NCBI RefSeq assembly: GCF_001908375.1
Contig: NZ_CP017244.1
Location: forward strand, 1,674,001 to 1,738,000
Direction: 5' to 3'
Origin: Rhizobium etli 8C-3
Lineage (GTDB): Bacteria > Pseudomonadota > Alphaproteobacteria > Rhizobiales > Rhizobiaceae
Length of the DNA: 64,000 nucleotides
Made by a program: the position numbers and the translations under genes. Under the pieces are notes generated by a model. That model worked only from the letters and a program-made list of their open reading frames with translations. It had not been told where the DNA came from and made no database searches. Below are positions 43,483-52,677 of this stretch, piece by piece. Every line of letters starts with the position of its first letter. Position 1 is the first letter of the stretch.

Positions 43483-44796
43483 ATGTCCAACAGCATTATA
43501 AAGCCCCAAAAGGGCATTTCCAGACGTTCGGTCTTGCAGGGAATGGGTGCTGCCGCCGGTACGGGCCTGGCCCTGCAGGCGATGCCCGGCTTCGTCCGCT
43601 ACAGTCAGGCGGCCACGTCGGAGCCGGTGAAGATCGGCCTCCAGCTCCACCGTACCGGCATCGGCGCCTCCTACGGGCGCTGGTACGAGCGCGTGACGGC
43701 TGCCGCCGTGAAGGTCATCAATGACGGCGGCGGCATCAACGGTCGGCCGGTCGAGGTCATCGTCGAGGATGACGGCACCGATCCCAAGCGCGGCGCCGAA
43801 GTCGTTGAGAAATTCGCGACGCAGCACAAGGTCGACGTGGCCTACGGCACGCTCTTTTCGCATGTGGTCATCGGATCTGCGCCGCGCGCCGGCGAACTGA
43901 AGCTGCCCTACGTCGTCGTCTCGGAGGGCCATCACGTGGCCTCCGGCAAGCTCAATCGCTATGTCTTCCAGCCGGGCATTACCGATGTACGTTCGCAGGT
44001 CATCGCAATGGCGCCGTGGATTTCCAAGAATCTCGGCAAGAAGGTCACAATGATCTTCCCTGACTTTGCCTTCGGCCACGATCACCGCGATTATTTCTCC
44101 GAGGCGATCAAGGCGCAGGGCGGCCAGGTCGCGGGGCTCATCGCCATCCCTCCGACTGAATCCTCCTTCACCCGCTATCTGCCGCAGATCTCCTCCGATA
44201 CCGAAGTGCTCTACCACGTCATGGTCGGCCCGGCTGTGCTCACCTTCGTCAAGGAGCTCGGTCAATTCTTCGGCTCCAGCCGGCCGCAGATCTTCGGCTT
44301 CATCGACAGCCTTGAGGCGGTTGACCTTGCGACGCCGCAGCTCGAATTCCTGGAAGACACTTATTTCTGGGAAGGCAACCCGCGCTACGCCCAGAAGGAC
44401 CAGACAGAGTACGACAAATTCTACCGCGAGATGGTTGGCGTGGATGCCAATGGCGCCAGCACCTCGGATCAAAAGGACATCTCGACCTATTCCCACATGT
44501 TCGGCTGCTGGGAGTCGCTCTTTGCCATCAAGCAGGCGATGGAAGCCAGCGGCTATGAGGGCCAGACGCCTAAGGACAAGCAGGGCTTCATCGAGGCTAT
44601 GGAGGCGATCCAGAAGTTCGATGAGGGCCGCGAACATCCGCAGGGTGACAAGATCTTCAACGGCAAGAACCACCAGTGCTACGGTCACCAGAACATTTCC
44701 AAGGTGACCGGCGGGCGCCTTGAAGTCGTCCACAGGACGGCGATCGAGGACGGTCTTTACGAGGTTAGTGCCGACTACACGACAATGTCCCTCTAG
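43483..44796 (+). CDS. Branched-chain-type periplasmic binding protein (Tat-like leader)
   Basis: A 437-residue binding protein (Peripla_BP_6, LivK/UrtA-like). The leader has a twin-arginine motif (SRRSVLQGMGAAAG), so it may be exported folded by Tat. The domain includes VKIGLQLHRTGIGASYGRWYERVTAAAVKVIND, GGINGRPVEVIVEDDGTDPKRGAEVVEKF, and SEGHHVASGKLNRYVFQPG. It captures the substrate of the importer encoded downstream. Operator F lies 60 bp upstream. The substrate is probably an aromatic or heterocyclic acid, judged from the neighbours. Confidence 0.88.
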   Translation: MSNSIIKPQKGISRRSVLQGMGAAAGTGLALQAMPGFVRYSQAATSEPVKIGLQLHRTGIGASYGRWYERVTAAAVKVINDGGGINGRPVEVIVEDDGTDPKRGAEVVEKFATQHKVDVAYGTLFSHVVIGSAPRAGELKLPYVVVSEGHHVASGKLNRYVFQPGITDVRSQVIAMAPWISKNLGKKVTMIFPDFAFGHDHRDYFSEAIKAQGGQVAGLIAIPPTESSFTRYLPQISSDTEVLYHVMVGPAVLTFVKELGQFFGSSRPQIFGFIDSLEAVDLATPQLEFLEDTYFWEGNPRYAQKDQTEYDKFYREMVGVDANGASTSDQKDISTYSHMFGCWESLFAIKQAMEASGYEGQTPKDKQGFIEAMEAIQKFDEGREHPQGDKIFNGKNHQCYGHQNISKVTGGRLEVVHRTAIEDGLYEVSADYTTMSL

Positions 44797-44973
44797 CCTC
44801 CAAAGGCTGAAGCGCCGCGGCAGCTTGAAAGCAATCCCGTCGCGGCCGATTGTGCTCGGTCCGGTCCGGCCGCAACGCGACCGGGAGGGCCATACGTGCG
44901 GCGTTGCGCGGGGTGCGGGATTTGTGCACTCCTGAGCGAGGCTCTGGCATAACCCCTTTCAGAGGATATTGTC

Positions 44974-45855
44974 GTGGATCTCGGCCCTTTTTTGCTGCTG
45001 GCAACACTCGAAGGCCTGCTACAGGCGGCGGTGCTGACGCTGACGGCTCTCGGCTTGAGCCTGGTTTTCGGCGTCATGCGCATCGTCAACGTCGCGCATG
45101 GCGAATTCTACATGCTGGGCGCAGTCATTGCCTGGTGGACTGCATCGCTGTTGTCGTCCAATCCGGCTGCGGGTTTCTTTCTGGCGCTGGTTATCAGTCC
45201 GCTTTTGGTGGGCGCAATCGCCTATGCCTGCGAGCGGCTGATCCTGAAGCGCCTGGAATATGATCCGGAAGCGACCATCGTGGCCACCATCGGCATGCTC
45301 TATGTCATTCAGCAGACAGTGCTGATCGCCTACGGCCCGGATGCCCACCCGGTCGAGGCGCCCTTCTTCTTCCGCGTCCAGTTTCCGTGGTTCGGCTATT
45401 CCGGCTACAATCTCTTTGTCATAGCCGCCGCGATCGCGCTGCTCGGCCTCTGCTGGTACATCCTTACGAAAACGCGGCTTGGCCTCATCATGCGGGCGAC
45501 CCAGTTCGATCGCGAAACGGCGCAAGCCTTCGGGATCCCGATCGGCAAGGTCTACGGCTATGTCTTCGCCGCCGGCGCCATGCTCGCGGCGATCGCGGCG
45601 GTGCTGATCGTGCCGATCCGGCAGGCGCATTACCTGATGGGACTCGATCCTTTGCTGCTTTCCTTCATCGTCGTCATCATCGGCGGCCTCGGGAGCCTGC
45701 GCGGTACGGTCATCGCCGCGCTGATCATCGGCCTCAGTGACGGCATCATCTCCGTCTTCTTCTCACCGACGCTCGCCAAGATGATCTCGACGCTGCTGGT
45801 CGCGCTCGTTCTCGTCTTCAAACCCCAGGGCCTTTTCGGAGCGAGGGCACGATGA
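44974..45855 (+). CDS. Branched-chain-type ABC transporter permease (LivH)
   Basis: A 293-residue permease with about eight membrane segments. Family marks include GLSLVFGVMRIVNVAHGEFYMLGA, MRATQFDRETAQAFGIPIGKVYGYVFAAGAMLAAIA and FIVVIIGGLGSLRGTVIAALIIG. GTG start at 44974 with AGAGGAT upstream. A 177-bp structured gap after the binding-protein gene probably holds mRNA hairpins that favour binding-protein expression. It overlaps LivM by 4 bp. Confidence 0.92.
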   Translation: MDLGPFLLLATLEGLLQAAVLTLTALGLSLVFGVMRIVNVAHGEFYMLGAVIAWWTASLLSSNPAAGFFLALVISPLLVGAIAYACERLILKRLEYDPEATIVATIGMLYVIQQTVLIAYGPDAHPVEAPFFFRVQFPWFGYSGYNLFVIAAAIALLGLCWYILTKTRLGLIMRATQFDRETAQAFGIPIGKVYGYVFAAGAMLAAIAAVLIVPIRQAHYLMGLDPLLLSFIVVIIGGLGSLRGTVIAALIIGLSDGIISVFFSPTLAKMISTLLVALVLVFKPQGLFGARAR

Positions 45856-46814
45856 CCGCACCGAGCTTCACCAAGGCCGCCGGGCTCCACCTCCTCGTCA
45901 TCATGTCGCTGTTCGTTCTGCAGTTCGTCCTGCCGGCTTACCACCACCTGGCAATCACCCGCATAATGGTGCTCGCAGTCTTTGCCATGGGCTATAACCT
46001 GCTCTTCGGCTATGCTGGGCTGCTCAGCCTCGGTCATGCGCTGTTCTTCGCTGCCGGGCTCTACGGTGCGGGGCTCACGGCCTATCACCTGGGATGGAGC
46101 GTACCGGCGGCATTTGTTGCCGGCACTGGCTCGGGCTTCCTCGCATCGCTGCTGATCGGGCTGATCTCGTTGAGAACAAGCGGCGTCGCCTTCATGATCG
46201 TAACCATGATGTTTGCGCAGGTCTCCTATCTCGCAAGCCTTTATTTTACCACCTACACCCGCGGCGACGAGGGTCTGGTGATGCCGCAAGCAGCCCGCCG
46301 CTTCGAGCTTTTCGGCGCAAACTTCGATCTCACCGATCCGACCGTCCGTTACAATATCGCGCTGGCGCTGCTGACGCTGACGACCGTCGTCATCTTCGCC
46401 ATTGTTCGCGGAACGACCGGCCGCACACTGGTCGCGATCCGCGAAAACGAGCCGCGCACGCTGATGCTCGGCTACGACACCTTCCGGATCAAGCTGAAGG
46501 CGCTGGTGATCTCCGGCACGCTCTCTGCGATGGCAGGCTCGGCCTATGCACTACTGTTTGCCTATGTCGGCTCGTCCTTCGCCTCGATCCAATATTCGAT
46601 CGACGCGCTGCTCTTCACCCTGCTCGGCGGCGCAGGCACGGTTCTCGGACCGCTGCTCGGCACCTTCGCCATGTTCTACATGATCGATATCGCCAGCGAA
46701 TACACCGCCGCCTACCTGCTGATAACCGGTCTGGCGCTCATCGCACTCGTGCTGTTCTTCCCGAAGGGCATTGTCGGGACCATCCGCGAAAGGTGGGTAT
46801 CATGGCTGCCGTGA
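45852..46814 (+). CDS. Branched-chain-type ABC transporter permease (LivM)
   Basis: A 320-residue permease with nine to ten membrane segments. YNLLFGYAGLLSLGHALFFAAGLYGAG, RTSGVAFMIVTMMFAQVSYLASL and SGTLSAMAGSAYALLFAYVG are family features. The EENEPRTLMLGYDTFRIKLKAL-type coupling loop contacts the ATPases. It starts in an ATGA overlap with LivH and overlaps LivG by 13 bp, so the operon is tightly coupled. Confidence 0.92.
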   Translation: MTAPSFTKAAGLHLLVIMSLFVLQFVLPAYHHLAITRIMVLAVFAMGYNLLFGYAGLLSLGHALFFAAGLYGAGLTAYHLGWSVPAAFVAGTGSGFLASLLIGLISLRTSGVAFMIVTMMFAQVSYLASLYFTTYTRGDEGLVMPQAARRFELFGANFDLTDPTVRYNIALALLTLTTVVIFAIVRGTTGRTLVAIRENEPRTLMLGYDTFRIKLKALVISGTLSAMAGSAYALLFAYVGSSFASIQYSIDALLFTLLGGAGTVLGPLLGTFAMFYMIDIASEYTAAYLLITGLALIALVLFFPKGIVGTIRERWVSWLP

Positions 46815-47545
46815 CGCTACTCAGTACCAGGGGCCTGTGTCGCAATTTCGGTGGGCTGAAAGCGGTCCAGAATGTCGATTTCGAGCTGGAAGCCGGCGAG
46901 ATCCGCGCGATCATCGGTCCGAACGGCGCCGGCAAGACGACCTTCGTCTCGCTGCTCTCCGGCCGCATTGCCCCGAGCAAAGGCAGTGTTGAATTCCTCG
47001 GCCGCGACATCACGCGCGAGCCTGCCTTCAAGCGCGTGCGCCAGGGTATTGCCTATACGTTTCAGATCACCAGCGTCTACTCGAAACTCAGTGCTTACGA
47101 AAACGTCGCGCTCTCCGCCCAGAGCGCACTCAGCCGCGCGAAAGAGCCGTTCGGGCGGCTACACAGCGAACAGATTGCCGAGCGGGTCGATTTCGCGCTG
47201 CGGCGCGTCGGACTGCAGGATCGTGCAGCCGCCAGGGCCGGCGAACTTTCCTACGGCCATCAACGGCTCCTGGAGGTCGCCATGGGCCTTGCCCTCGAGC
47301 CGAAACTGCTGATACTCGACGAGCCTACCCAAGGACTCTCCGACGGCGAGATCGAAAATTTCTGCGCCCTCGTCCGCGAGATCGCCGAAACTGCGACGAT
47401 CCTCCTGATCGAGCACAACATGCCCGTCGTCATGCAGCTTGCCGATACGATCACCGTGTTCAACGCCGGCGAGATCCTCGCCAGCGGCACCCCGGAAGTC
47501 ATCCGTGCCAATCCCGCCGTGCAGGCGGCCTATCTGGGATCCTGA
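46802..47545 (+). CDS. Branched-chain-type ABC transporter ATPase (LivG)
   Basis: A 247-residue ABC ATPase. Walker A is GPNGAGKTT (about residue 40), Walker B is LLILDEPTQGLS, and the signature is LSYGHQRLLEVAMGL, the LSYG variant typical of LivG. It ends YLGS, as LivG proteins do. It works with LivF and the two permeases. The start at 46802 lies inside the LivM end. Confidence 0.93.
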   Translation: MAAVTLLSTRGLCRNFGGLKAVQNVDFELEAGEIRAIIGPNGAGKTTFVSLLSGRIAPSKGSVEFLGRDITREPAFKRVRQGIAYTFQITSVYSKLSAYENVALSAQSALSRAKEPFGRLHSEQIAERVDFALRRVGLQDRAAARAGELSYGHQRLLEVAMGLALEPKLLILDEPTQGLSDGEIENFCALVREIAETATILLIEHNMPVVMQLADTITVFNAGEILASGTPEVIRANPAVQAAYLGS

Positions 47546-47548
47546 CCC

Positions 47549-48247
47549 ATGCTGACTGTTACCGGGCTGAACGTCTATCACGGCACCAGCCAGACGCTGA
47601 AGGATTTCTCGATATCGGTCGGTGCCGGCGAGGTGCTCTGCCTGCTCGGCCGCAATGGCGCTGGCAAGACGACCGCTCTGAAGGCGATCATGGGCCTCCT
47701 GCCGGCGCGTTCCGGCAGCATCAGCCTTGCCGGAACGGAACTGACCGCCCTTCCCGCGCATGAAGTGCCAAGGCACGGCATCGGTTACGTGCCGCAGGGC
47801 CGGCGGCTGTTTTCGGAGCTTACCGTGCGGGATAATCTGGAGATCGGGCTGATGACGCGTAACACCTCGCGCGATATTCTCGAACAGGCACTGACCCTTT
47901 TTCCCCGCTTGCGCGAGCGGCTCAACCAGGTCTCCGGAACGCTTTCTGGTGGCGAGCAGCAGATGCTGGCCACCGCACGCGCCCTTTGCATCGATCCGTC
48001 TGTGATCATGCTTGACGAGCCGACCGAGGGGTTGATGCCCTCGATGATCGCCGCCATCCGCGATGTGGTCCTCAGACTGCGCGACCAGGGCAAGGCGATC
48101 CTGCTGGTCGAGCAGCGCGTCGATGCCGTGCTGTCGGTCGCCGATCGCGTGTCCTTCGTGGAAAACGGCCGTGTTCAGGCGACGGTTCCGGTCGATGAAC
48201 TTCGCGGTAACCCGCATCTGCTCGACAGATATGTCGGGATCGCATGA
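47549..48247 (+). CDS. Branched-chain-type ABC transporter ATPase (LivF)
   Basis: A 232-residue ABC ATPase opening MLTVTGLNVYHGTSQTLKDF. Walker A is GRNGAGKTT, signature LSGGEQQMLATARAL, Walker B VIMLDEPTEGLMP, all LivF style. RRLFSELTVRDNLEIGL is the Q-loop region. It is the last gene of the five-gene importer operon and faces the marR gene tail to tail, 2 bp apart. Confidence 0.93.
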   Translation: MLTVTGLNVYHGTSQTLKDFSISVGAGEVLCLLGRNGAGKTTALKAIMGLLPARSGSISLAGTELTALPAHEVPRHGIGYVPQGRRLFSELTVRDNLEIGLMTRNTSRDILEQALTLFPRLRERLNQVSGTLSGGEQQMLATARALCIDPSVIMLDEPTEGLMPSMIAAIRDVVLRLRDQGKAILLVEQRVDAVLSVADRVSFVENGRVQATVPVDELRGNPHLLDRYVGIA

Positions 48248-48249
48248 CC

Positions 48250-48729
48250 TCAGCAGATCTTGCGCAACAGCTCGAGCAGCATCAGCCGCTCGCCCGCCGT
48301 AAGCGGGCTCAGCGTCTTTTCCGAAACCGTAAGTGCTGCGACGACATTGTGCGAGATCGCTTCGAGCCCGTCTCCGGTCAGCGACAGGACGAGCCGGCGC
48401 GCGTCGTTGCTGTCCGGCAGGGTGCTGACGAAGCCACGCTTGACCAGCCTGTCGACAACTCCCTTGATGGTCGCCGCGTCCATCGCCGTTTCCCGGCCAA
48501 GCCTGTTTTGCGAGCAAGGCTGGATTTCCTTGAGCTTGGTCAGCGCCGCCCATTGCGTCGTCGTCAGCTTGTCGTTGATAAGGCTCGCGAAGATCGCCAC
48601 GTGGCGCTGGTTCGCCTGGCGGAGAAAAAAACCGATCTGTTCGTGCAGCACGTAGTCGCGCGGCGCCTCTTGTGCAATCGACGCTGCTTTCTTCTCGCTC
48701 TTCTCCGCCACGGCTCGGTCTTCTCGCAT
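48250..48729 (-). CDS. MarR family regulator of the heterocycle cluster
   Basis: A 159-residue winged-helix MarR protein. Features are the N-terminal dimerisation helix (HEQIGFFLRQANQRHVAIFASLIND), the recognition region (LTTTQWAALTKLKEIQPCSQNRLGRETAMDAATIKGVVDRLVKRGFVSTLPDSNDARRLVLSLT-type) with the wing DSNDARRLVLSL, and a C-terminal helix. The ATG at 48729 is used; the frame opens at a TTG inside its own operator. Operator B lies 14 bp before the start, so it autoregulates. It sits between the importer and catabolic operons. It is probably a repressor released by a pathway substrate. Confidence 0.9.
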   Translation of the reverse strand: MREDRAVAEKSEKKAASIAQEAPRDYVLHEQIGFFLRQANQRHVAIFASLINDKLTTTQWAALTKLKEIQPCSQNRLGRETAMDAATIKGVVDRLVKRGFVSTLPDSNDARRLVLSLTGDGLEAISHNVVAALTVSEKTLSPLTAGERLMLLELLRKIC

Positions 48730-48742
48730 TTTCTCTTGAATT

Positions 48743-48760
48743 TTGCCTGTATACAAATGA
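48743..48760 (+). promoter_or_regulatory. MarR-type operator B, marR promoter
   Basis: TTGCCTGTATACAAATGA has the core GTATACAAAT seen at operator A. It ends 14 bp upstream of the marR start codon, in position for autorepression. Confidence 0.7.
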
Positions 48761-48994
48761 ACTACGGACAAGGTTCGATGCGATTGACCGCCTCGTCGGC
48801 ACCTGATCTTCCGCGCTTCGCCGAATTGCCCGTTTAGACTTTATGCGACAACGTGGTGACAAAGGAAAGCCCCATCGGAAAGTCCGCTGCAACTGAGGGC
48901 GTAAATCATTGTAGTAACGCCCATATTCGTCCCGCCAAGCTCGCGGGCACCACCTCAAAAGCGCGCTTGACAGCGTGGGGATGTCATCCGATAC

Positions 48995-49012
48995 TTATTC
49001 GTATACAAATAA
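48995..49012 (+). promoter_or_regulatory. MarR-type operator A, catabolic operon promoter
   Basis: TTATTCGTATACAAATAA is an almost perfect palindrome (16 of 18 positions symmetric) and the best of the six sites. It lies 15 bp upstream of the FAD-subunit gene at 49028. Confidence 0.75.
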
Positions 49013-49027
49013 AAATTGGGAACAGAG

Positions 49028-49879
49028 ATGCGCTATTACACTCCGCGGAGCTGCGAGGAGGCCGTCGCGATTCTCGCATCCGGCCCGCATGACGTACTGG
49101 CCGGCGGCACCGATTATTACCCTGCCCTTCGCGATCGCCCGGCGACGCGCGACCTGATCGATATTTCCCGTATTGACGAGCTTCGCACGATCCGAAGGCA
49201 AGGCGACGGCTGGCGCCTCGGTGCGGCCACCACCTGGAGCGATGTGGCACGCACAAACCTTCCCCCGCTCTTCCATGGCCTGCAGGCTGCTGCGCGCGAA
49301 GTGGGTGCGCTGCAGGTTCAAAACGCTGGTACGATCGCCGGCAATATCTGCAACGCTTCGCCGGCCGCCGACGGCGTGCCACCGCTTTTGACACTCGACG
49401 CCGAGGTCGAAATTGCCTCATGCGAGGGGCGCCGCACTGTTCCATTGTCTGCCTTCATAACGGGCGTTCGCAGGACTGTTTTGCGCCCTGGCGAACTGGT
49501 GACTGCGATCCTCGTGCCGCACCGGGATGCCGCTTCCGCCTTCCTGAAGCTCGGTGCCCGCAGATATTTGGTGATCTCCATCGCCATGGTTGCCGTTCTG
49601 CTCGAAGCCGACGGCTCGGGCCGCGTCGCGCAGGCGAGAATCGCTGTCGGTGCCTGCTCTGCGGTCGCCCGCCGCATAGAGGCATTGGAGAGCGAGCTTG
49701 CGGGCCAGCCGATGAACGGCGAGATCCTGGCGTCTGTCGTGGAACTTCGCCACCTTTGCCTCCTTTCGCCGATCGACGACGTGCGCGCCGATCGCGCCTA
49801 TCGGCTCGAAGCCGCAGCAGAGCTGATCCGCCGCGCCTTGCGCGCAGCGCTTGCGACAGCCGGGGAGCGTGCGGCATGA
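49028..49879 (+). CDS. Molybdenum hydroxylase FAD-binding subunit (CoxM/XdhB-like)
   Basis: A 283-residue flavoprotein of the CO dehydrogenase flavoprotein family. The FAD contacts are DVLAGGTDYYPAL (usually GGTDLLPLMK-like) near residue 23 and VQNAGTIAGNICNASPAADGVPPLL around residue 98. It passes electrons from the Mo/Fe-S subunit. The start at 49028 follows GGGAACAG and lies 15 bp after operator A. It overlaps the large-subunit gene by 4 bp (ATGA), so both parts are made together. Confidence 0.9.
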   Translation: MRYYTPRSCEEAVAILASGPHDVLAGGTDYYPALRDRPATRDLIDISRIDELRTIRRQGDGWRLGAATTWSDVARTNLPPLFHGLQAAAREVGALQVQNAGTIAGNICNASPAADGVPPLLTLDAEVEIASCEGRRTVPLSAFITGVRRTVLRPGELVTAILVPHRDAASAFLKLGARRYLVISIAMVAVLLEADGSGRVAQARIAVGACSAVARRIEALESELAGQPMNGEILASVVELRHLCLLSPIDDVRADRAYRLEAAAELIRRALRAALATAGERAA

Positions 49880-52665
49880 ACCAGATCGCTGAAGCCAAGA
49901 TCGCAGCGGATGCCTTTGCCGTTAATTTCACCCTCGACGGCGAAGCTGTCGCTGCCCATGTGCATCCCGCGCGCCGGCTTTGCGAAACGCTGCGCGAGGA
50001 ATTCGGCTGCAAGGACGTCAAGGTCGGCTGCAACGCCGGCGACTGCGGCGCCTGCACCATACTCCTCGACGGCGAGCCCGTCTGCTCATGCACCACAGCA
50101 TCAGCGCAGGCCAATGGCCGCGCGGTCGAGACGCTGCGCGGGCTTGTGGACACCGACGCGGTTGCAAAAGGTCTCGCCGAAGCCTTCCAGCGGCACGGCG
50201 CCGCCCAGTGCGGCATCTGCACGCCGGGCGTGATCGTTACGGCAACCGCGCTGCTGCGTTCCCGTACGCCGCTGGACGAGACCGTCGTTCAAGATGCGCT
50301 TGGCGGCGTGCTGTGCCGATGCACAGGTTACCGCAAGATCATCGACGCGATCCTCGATGCCGGCGGCGCGCTCGAAAAACCCAAGACGCTAACCGAGGGC
50401 GGCGTCGGCGCGGCCATTGCCCGCATCGACGGGCTTGCAAAGGTCACGGGTCGCGAGGCCTTCGGCGATGACGTTGCGCCCGATGATGCGCTGGCACTTC
50501 GCGTCATCCGCTCGCCTTATGCGCATGCGGCTTTCGCCTTCGGCGATCTTAAGGCCTGGCGCGCGGCCCATCCCGGCGTCGAGCTGGTGCTGACGGCCAA
50601 GGACATTCCCGGCAAGAACTGCTTCGGCGTCATCCCGCCCTTTGCCGACCAGCCAGTCTTTGCCGAGAGTGTCGCGCGCTTCCGGGGCGAGGCGGTCGCG
50701 GCCGTCGTCGGTGAGGCGAATGCGATTGCCGCACTCGACCTCGATCGTTTCCCGATTGCCTGGGAAGAGCGCAAGCCGGCAATGACTGTCGCAGAAGCGC
50801 TTTTACCCGACGCAGCCGTCCTCCACGGGAACCGCGCGGGTAACGTGATGTGCGGCGGTTTCGTCCAGCGCGGAGATGTCGAAGCCGGATTCGCCGCCGC
50901 CGACATCGTCGTCGAGGGTGATTTTTCAACCGGTTTCGTCGAGCACGCCTATATCGAGCCAGAAGCCGGCTATGCTATGCGCACCGGCAATCGGCTGGAA
51001 ATCTATGGCTGCACGCAGGCACCGTTCATGGACCGCGACAGCATGGCCGAGATCATGGGGCTGTCGCCCGAGGACGTGCGCGTGGTGCCTTCAGCCTGCG
51101 GCGGTGGCTTCGGCTCCAAGCTTGATCTTTCCATACAGCCCTATATCGGTCTTGCCGCCTGGCTCACCAACCGGCCGGCGCGCATGGCCTATTCGCGCAC
51201 CGAATCCATGCAGTCCACCACAAAGCGCCACCCCAGCGAGATCACGATCCGCATCGGTGCGACGCAAGACGGAAAGATCACTGCCCTTGAGTTCAACGGC
51301 GATTTCAACACCGGCGCCTATGCCTCCTGGGGGCCGACGGTCGCCAATCGCGTGCCGGTACACGCCTCCGGCCCCTACTTCATCGAGAACTATCGCGCGC
51401 GGAGCAGAGCGATTCACACGCACTGTCCGCCATCCGGCGCCTTCCGCGGATTCGGCGTGCCGCAGGCGGCAGTGGCACAGGAGTCCATGCTCGACGAACT
51501 GGCGCTGAAGCTTGGCATGGACCGCCTGGAACTGCGTCAGCTAAACGCGCTCGACAACGGGCAGCCGACGGTAACGGGCCAGATCTTCGACAAGGGCGTG
51601 GGCATCAGCGCCTGTCTGGAGGCGCTACGACCGGCCTGGGATCGCGCCTGCGCGCAAGCAAAGGCTCTCAACGCCGAAGCCGCGCGCTCCGGCAGCCCGC
51701 TGCGCTGGGGCACCGGCATCGCGTCCGGCTGGTACGGCTGCGGCAACACCTCGCTGCCCAACCCCTCGATCATCAAGGCCGGCATTCGCGCCGATGGCAC
51801 CGTCGTCCTGCACCAGGGCGCAACCGATATCGGCCAGGGTTCGAACACCGTCATCGCCCAGATTTTCGCAACCGCGCTCGGCGTGCCCGTCTCTGCGTGC
51901 AGGCTCGTCGGCCCGGATACCGACCTGACGCCCGATGCCGGCAAAACCTCCGCCTCCCGCCAGACCTATGTTTCCGGCAATGCCGCCAGGCTTTGTGGCG
52001 AAGCGCTGAGAAAGCAGATCCTGCGGCTCGGCAATGTCTCCGACGATGCCGAGATTAAGATCGGCGACGGCGTCGTGCGCCTCGTCGACGGCGAGGTGCG
52101 CCGCACGGTTCATCTTGGAGAAGCCCTGCCTGCCAACACGGACGGCTATGTCCTCATGGCCGAGGAAAGTTACGATCCGCCGACAAGACCGCTCGACGAG
52201 AACGGCCAGGGCCATCCCTACGCGGTCTTCGGCTATGCCGCCCAACTCGTCGAACTCAGTGTCGACATGGCGCTCGGCACCGTCAAGCTGCGGAAGTTCA
52301 CCGCAGCCCATGACGTCGGCAAGGCGATCAACCCGCTGCTGATCGAGGGGCAGATCCAGGGCGGCATCGCTCAGGGTGTAGGGTTTGCGCTGATGGAGGA
52401 ATTCGTTCCCGGACGTACCGAGAACCTGCACGATTACCTCATCCCGACCTTCGGCGACATTCCGCCCGTCGAGACCCTGATCGTAGAGGTCGAGGACGGC
52501 CATGGGCCCTATGGCGCCAAGGGGCTCGGGGAGCATGTGCTGATCCCGACCGCGCCGGCGATCCTCAACGCAATCCGCGATGCTGCGGGCGTGCGCCTCC
52601 ACCACCTGCCAGCGACGCCGGCGAAGGTGATGGCGGCGATCCGCGCCGTGATGATGAAGAACTGA
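49876..52665 (+). CDS. Molybdenum hydroxylase, fused 2Fe-2S and molybdopterin subunits
   Basis: A 929-residue protein in which the small Fe-S subunit (about residues 1-165) is fused to the large Mo subunit (about 175-929). The plant-type cluster is GCNAGDCGACTILLDGEPVCSC and the second is QCGICTPG with LCRCTGYRKI. The Mo part has GGGFGSK, SGAFRGFGVPQ, TDIGQGSNTVIAQIFA and near the end GAKGLGEHVLIPTAPAILNAI, containing the active-site Glu of GLGE. It hydroxylates an aromatic N-heterocycle or aldehyde next to nitrogen using water. Nicotinate to 6-hydroxynicotinate is the reaction best fitting the context. Substrate specificity is inferred. Confidence 0.88.
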   Translation: MNQIAEAKIAADAFAVNFTLDGEAVAAHVHPARRLCETLREEFGCKDVKVGCNAGDCGACTILLDGEPVCSCTTASAQANGRAVETLRGLVDTDAVAKGLAEAFQRHGAAQCGICTPGVIVTATALLRSRTPLDETVVQDALGGVLCRCTGYRKIIDAILDAGGALEKPKTLTEGGVGAAIARIDGLAKVTGREAFGDDVAPDDALALRVIRSPYAHAAFAFGDLKAWRAAHPGVELVLTAKDIPGKNCFGVIPPFADQPVFAESVARFRGEAVAAVVGEANAIAALDLDRFPIAWEERKPAMTVAEALLPDAAVLHGNRAGNVMCGGFVQRGDVEAGFAAADIVVEGDFSTGFVEHAYIEPEAGYAMRTGNRLEIYGCTQAPFMDRDSMAEIMGLSPEDVRVVPSACGGGFGSKLDLSIQPYIGLAAWLTNRPARMAYSRTESMQSTTKRHPSEITIRIGATQDGKITALEFNGDFNTGAYASWGPTVANRVPVHASGPYFIENYRARSRAIHTHCPPSGAFRGFGVPQAAVAQESMLDELALKLGMDRLELRQLNALDNGQPTVTGQIFDKGVGISACLEALRPAWDRACAQAKALNAEAARSGSPLRWGTGIASGWYGCGNTSLPNPSIIKAGIRADGTVVLHQGATDIGQGSNTVIAQIFATALGVPVSACRLVGPDTDLTPDAGKTSASRQTYVSGNAARLCGEALRKQILRLGNVSDDAEIKIGDGVVRLVDGEVRRTVHLGEALPANTDGYVLMAEESYDPPTRPLDENGQGHPYAVFGYAAQLVELSVDMALGTVKLRKFTAAHDVGKAINPLLIEGQIQGGIAQGVGFALMEEFVPGRTENLHDYLIPTFGDIPPVETLIVEVEDGHGPYGAKGLGEHVLIPTAPAILNAIRDAAGVRLHHLPATPAKVMAAIRAVMMKN

Positions 52666-52677
52666 CGGGAAGCCCCA

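Noticed and set aside
43351..44733. Minus-strand open frame of 460 codons
   Set aside because: Antisense to the branched-chain-type binding protein, whose leader and domain are clear. No recognisable domain in the antisense reading.
47159..48958. Minus-strand open frame of 599 codons
   Set aside because: It lies antisense to livG and livF, which have complete ABC motifs; the long frame is a by-product of GC-rich codon use.
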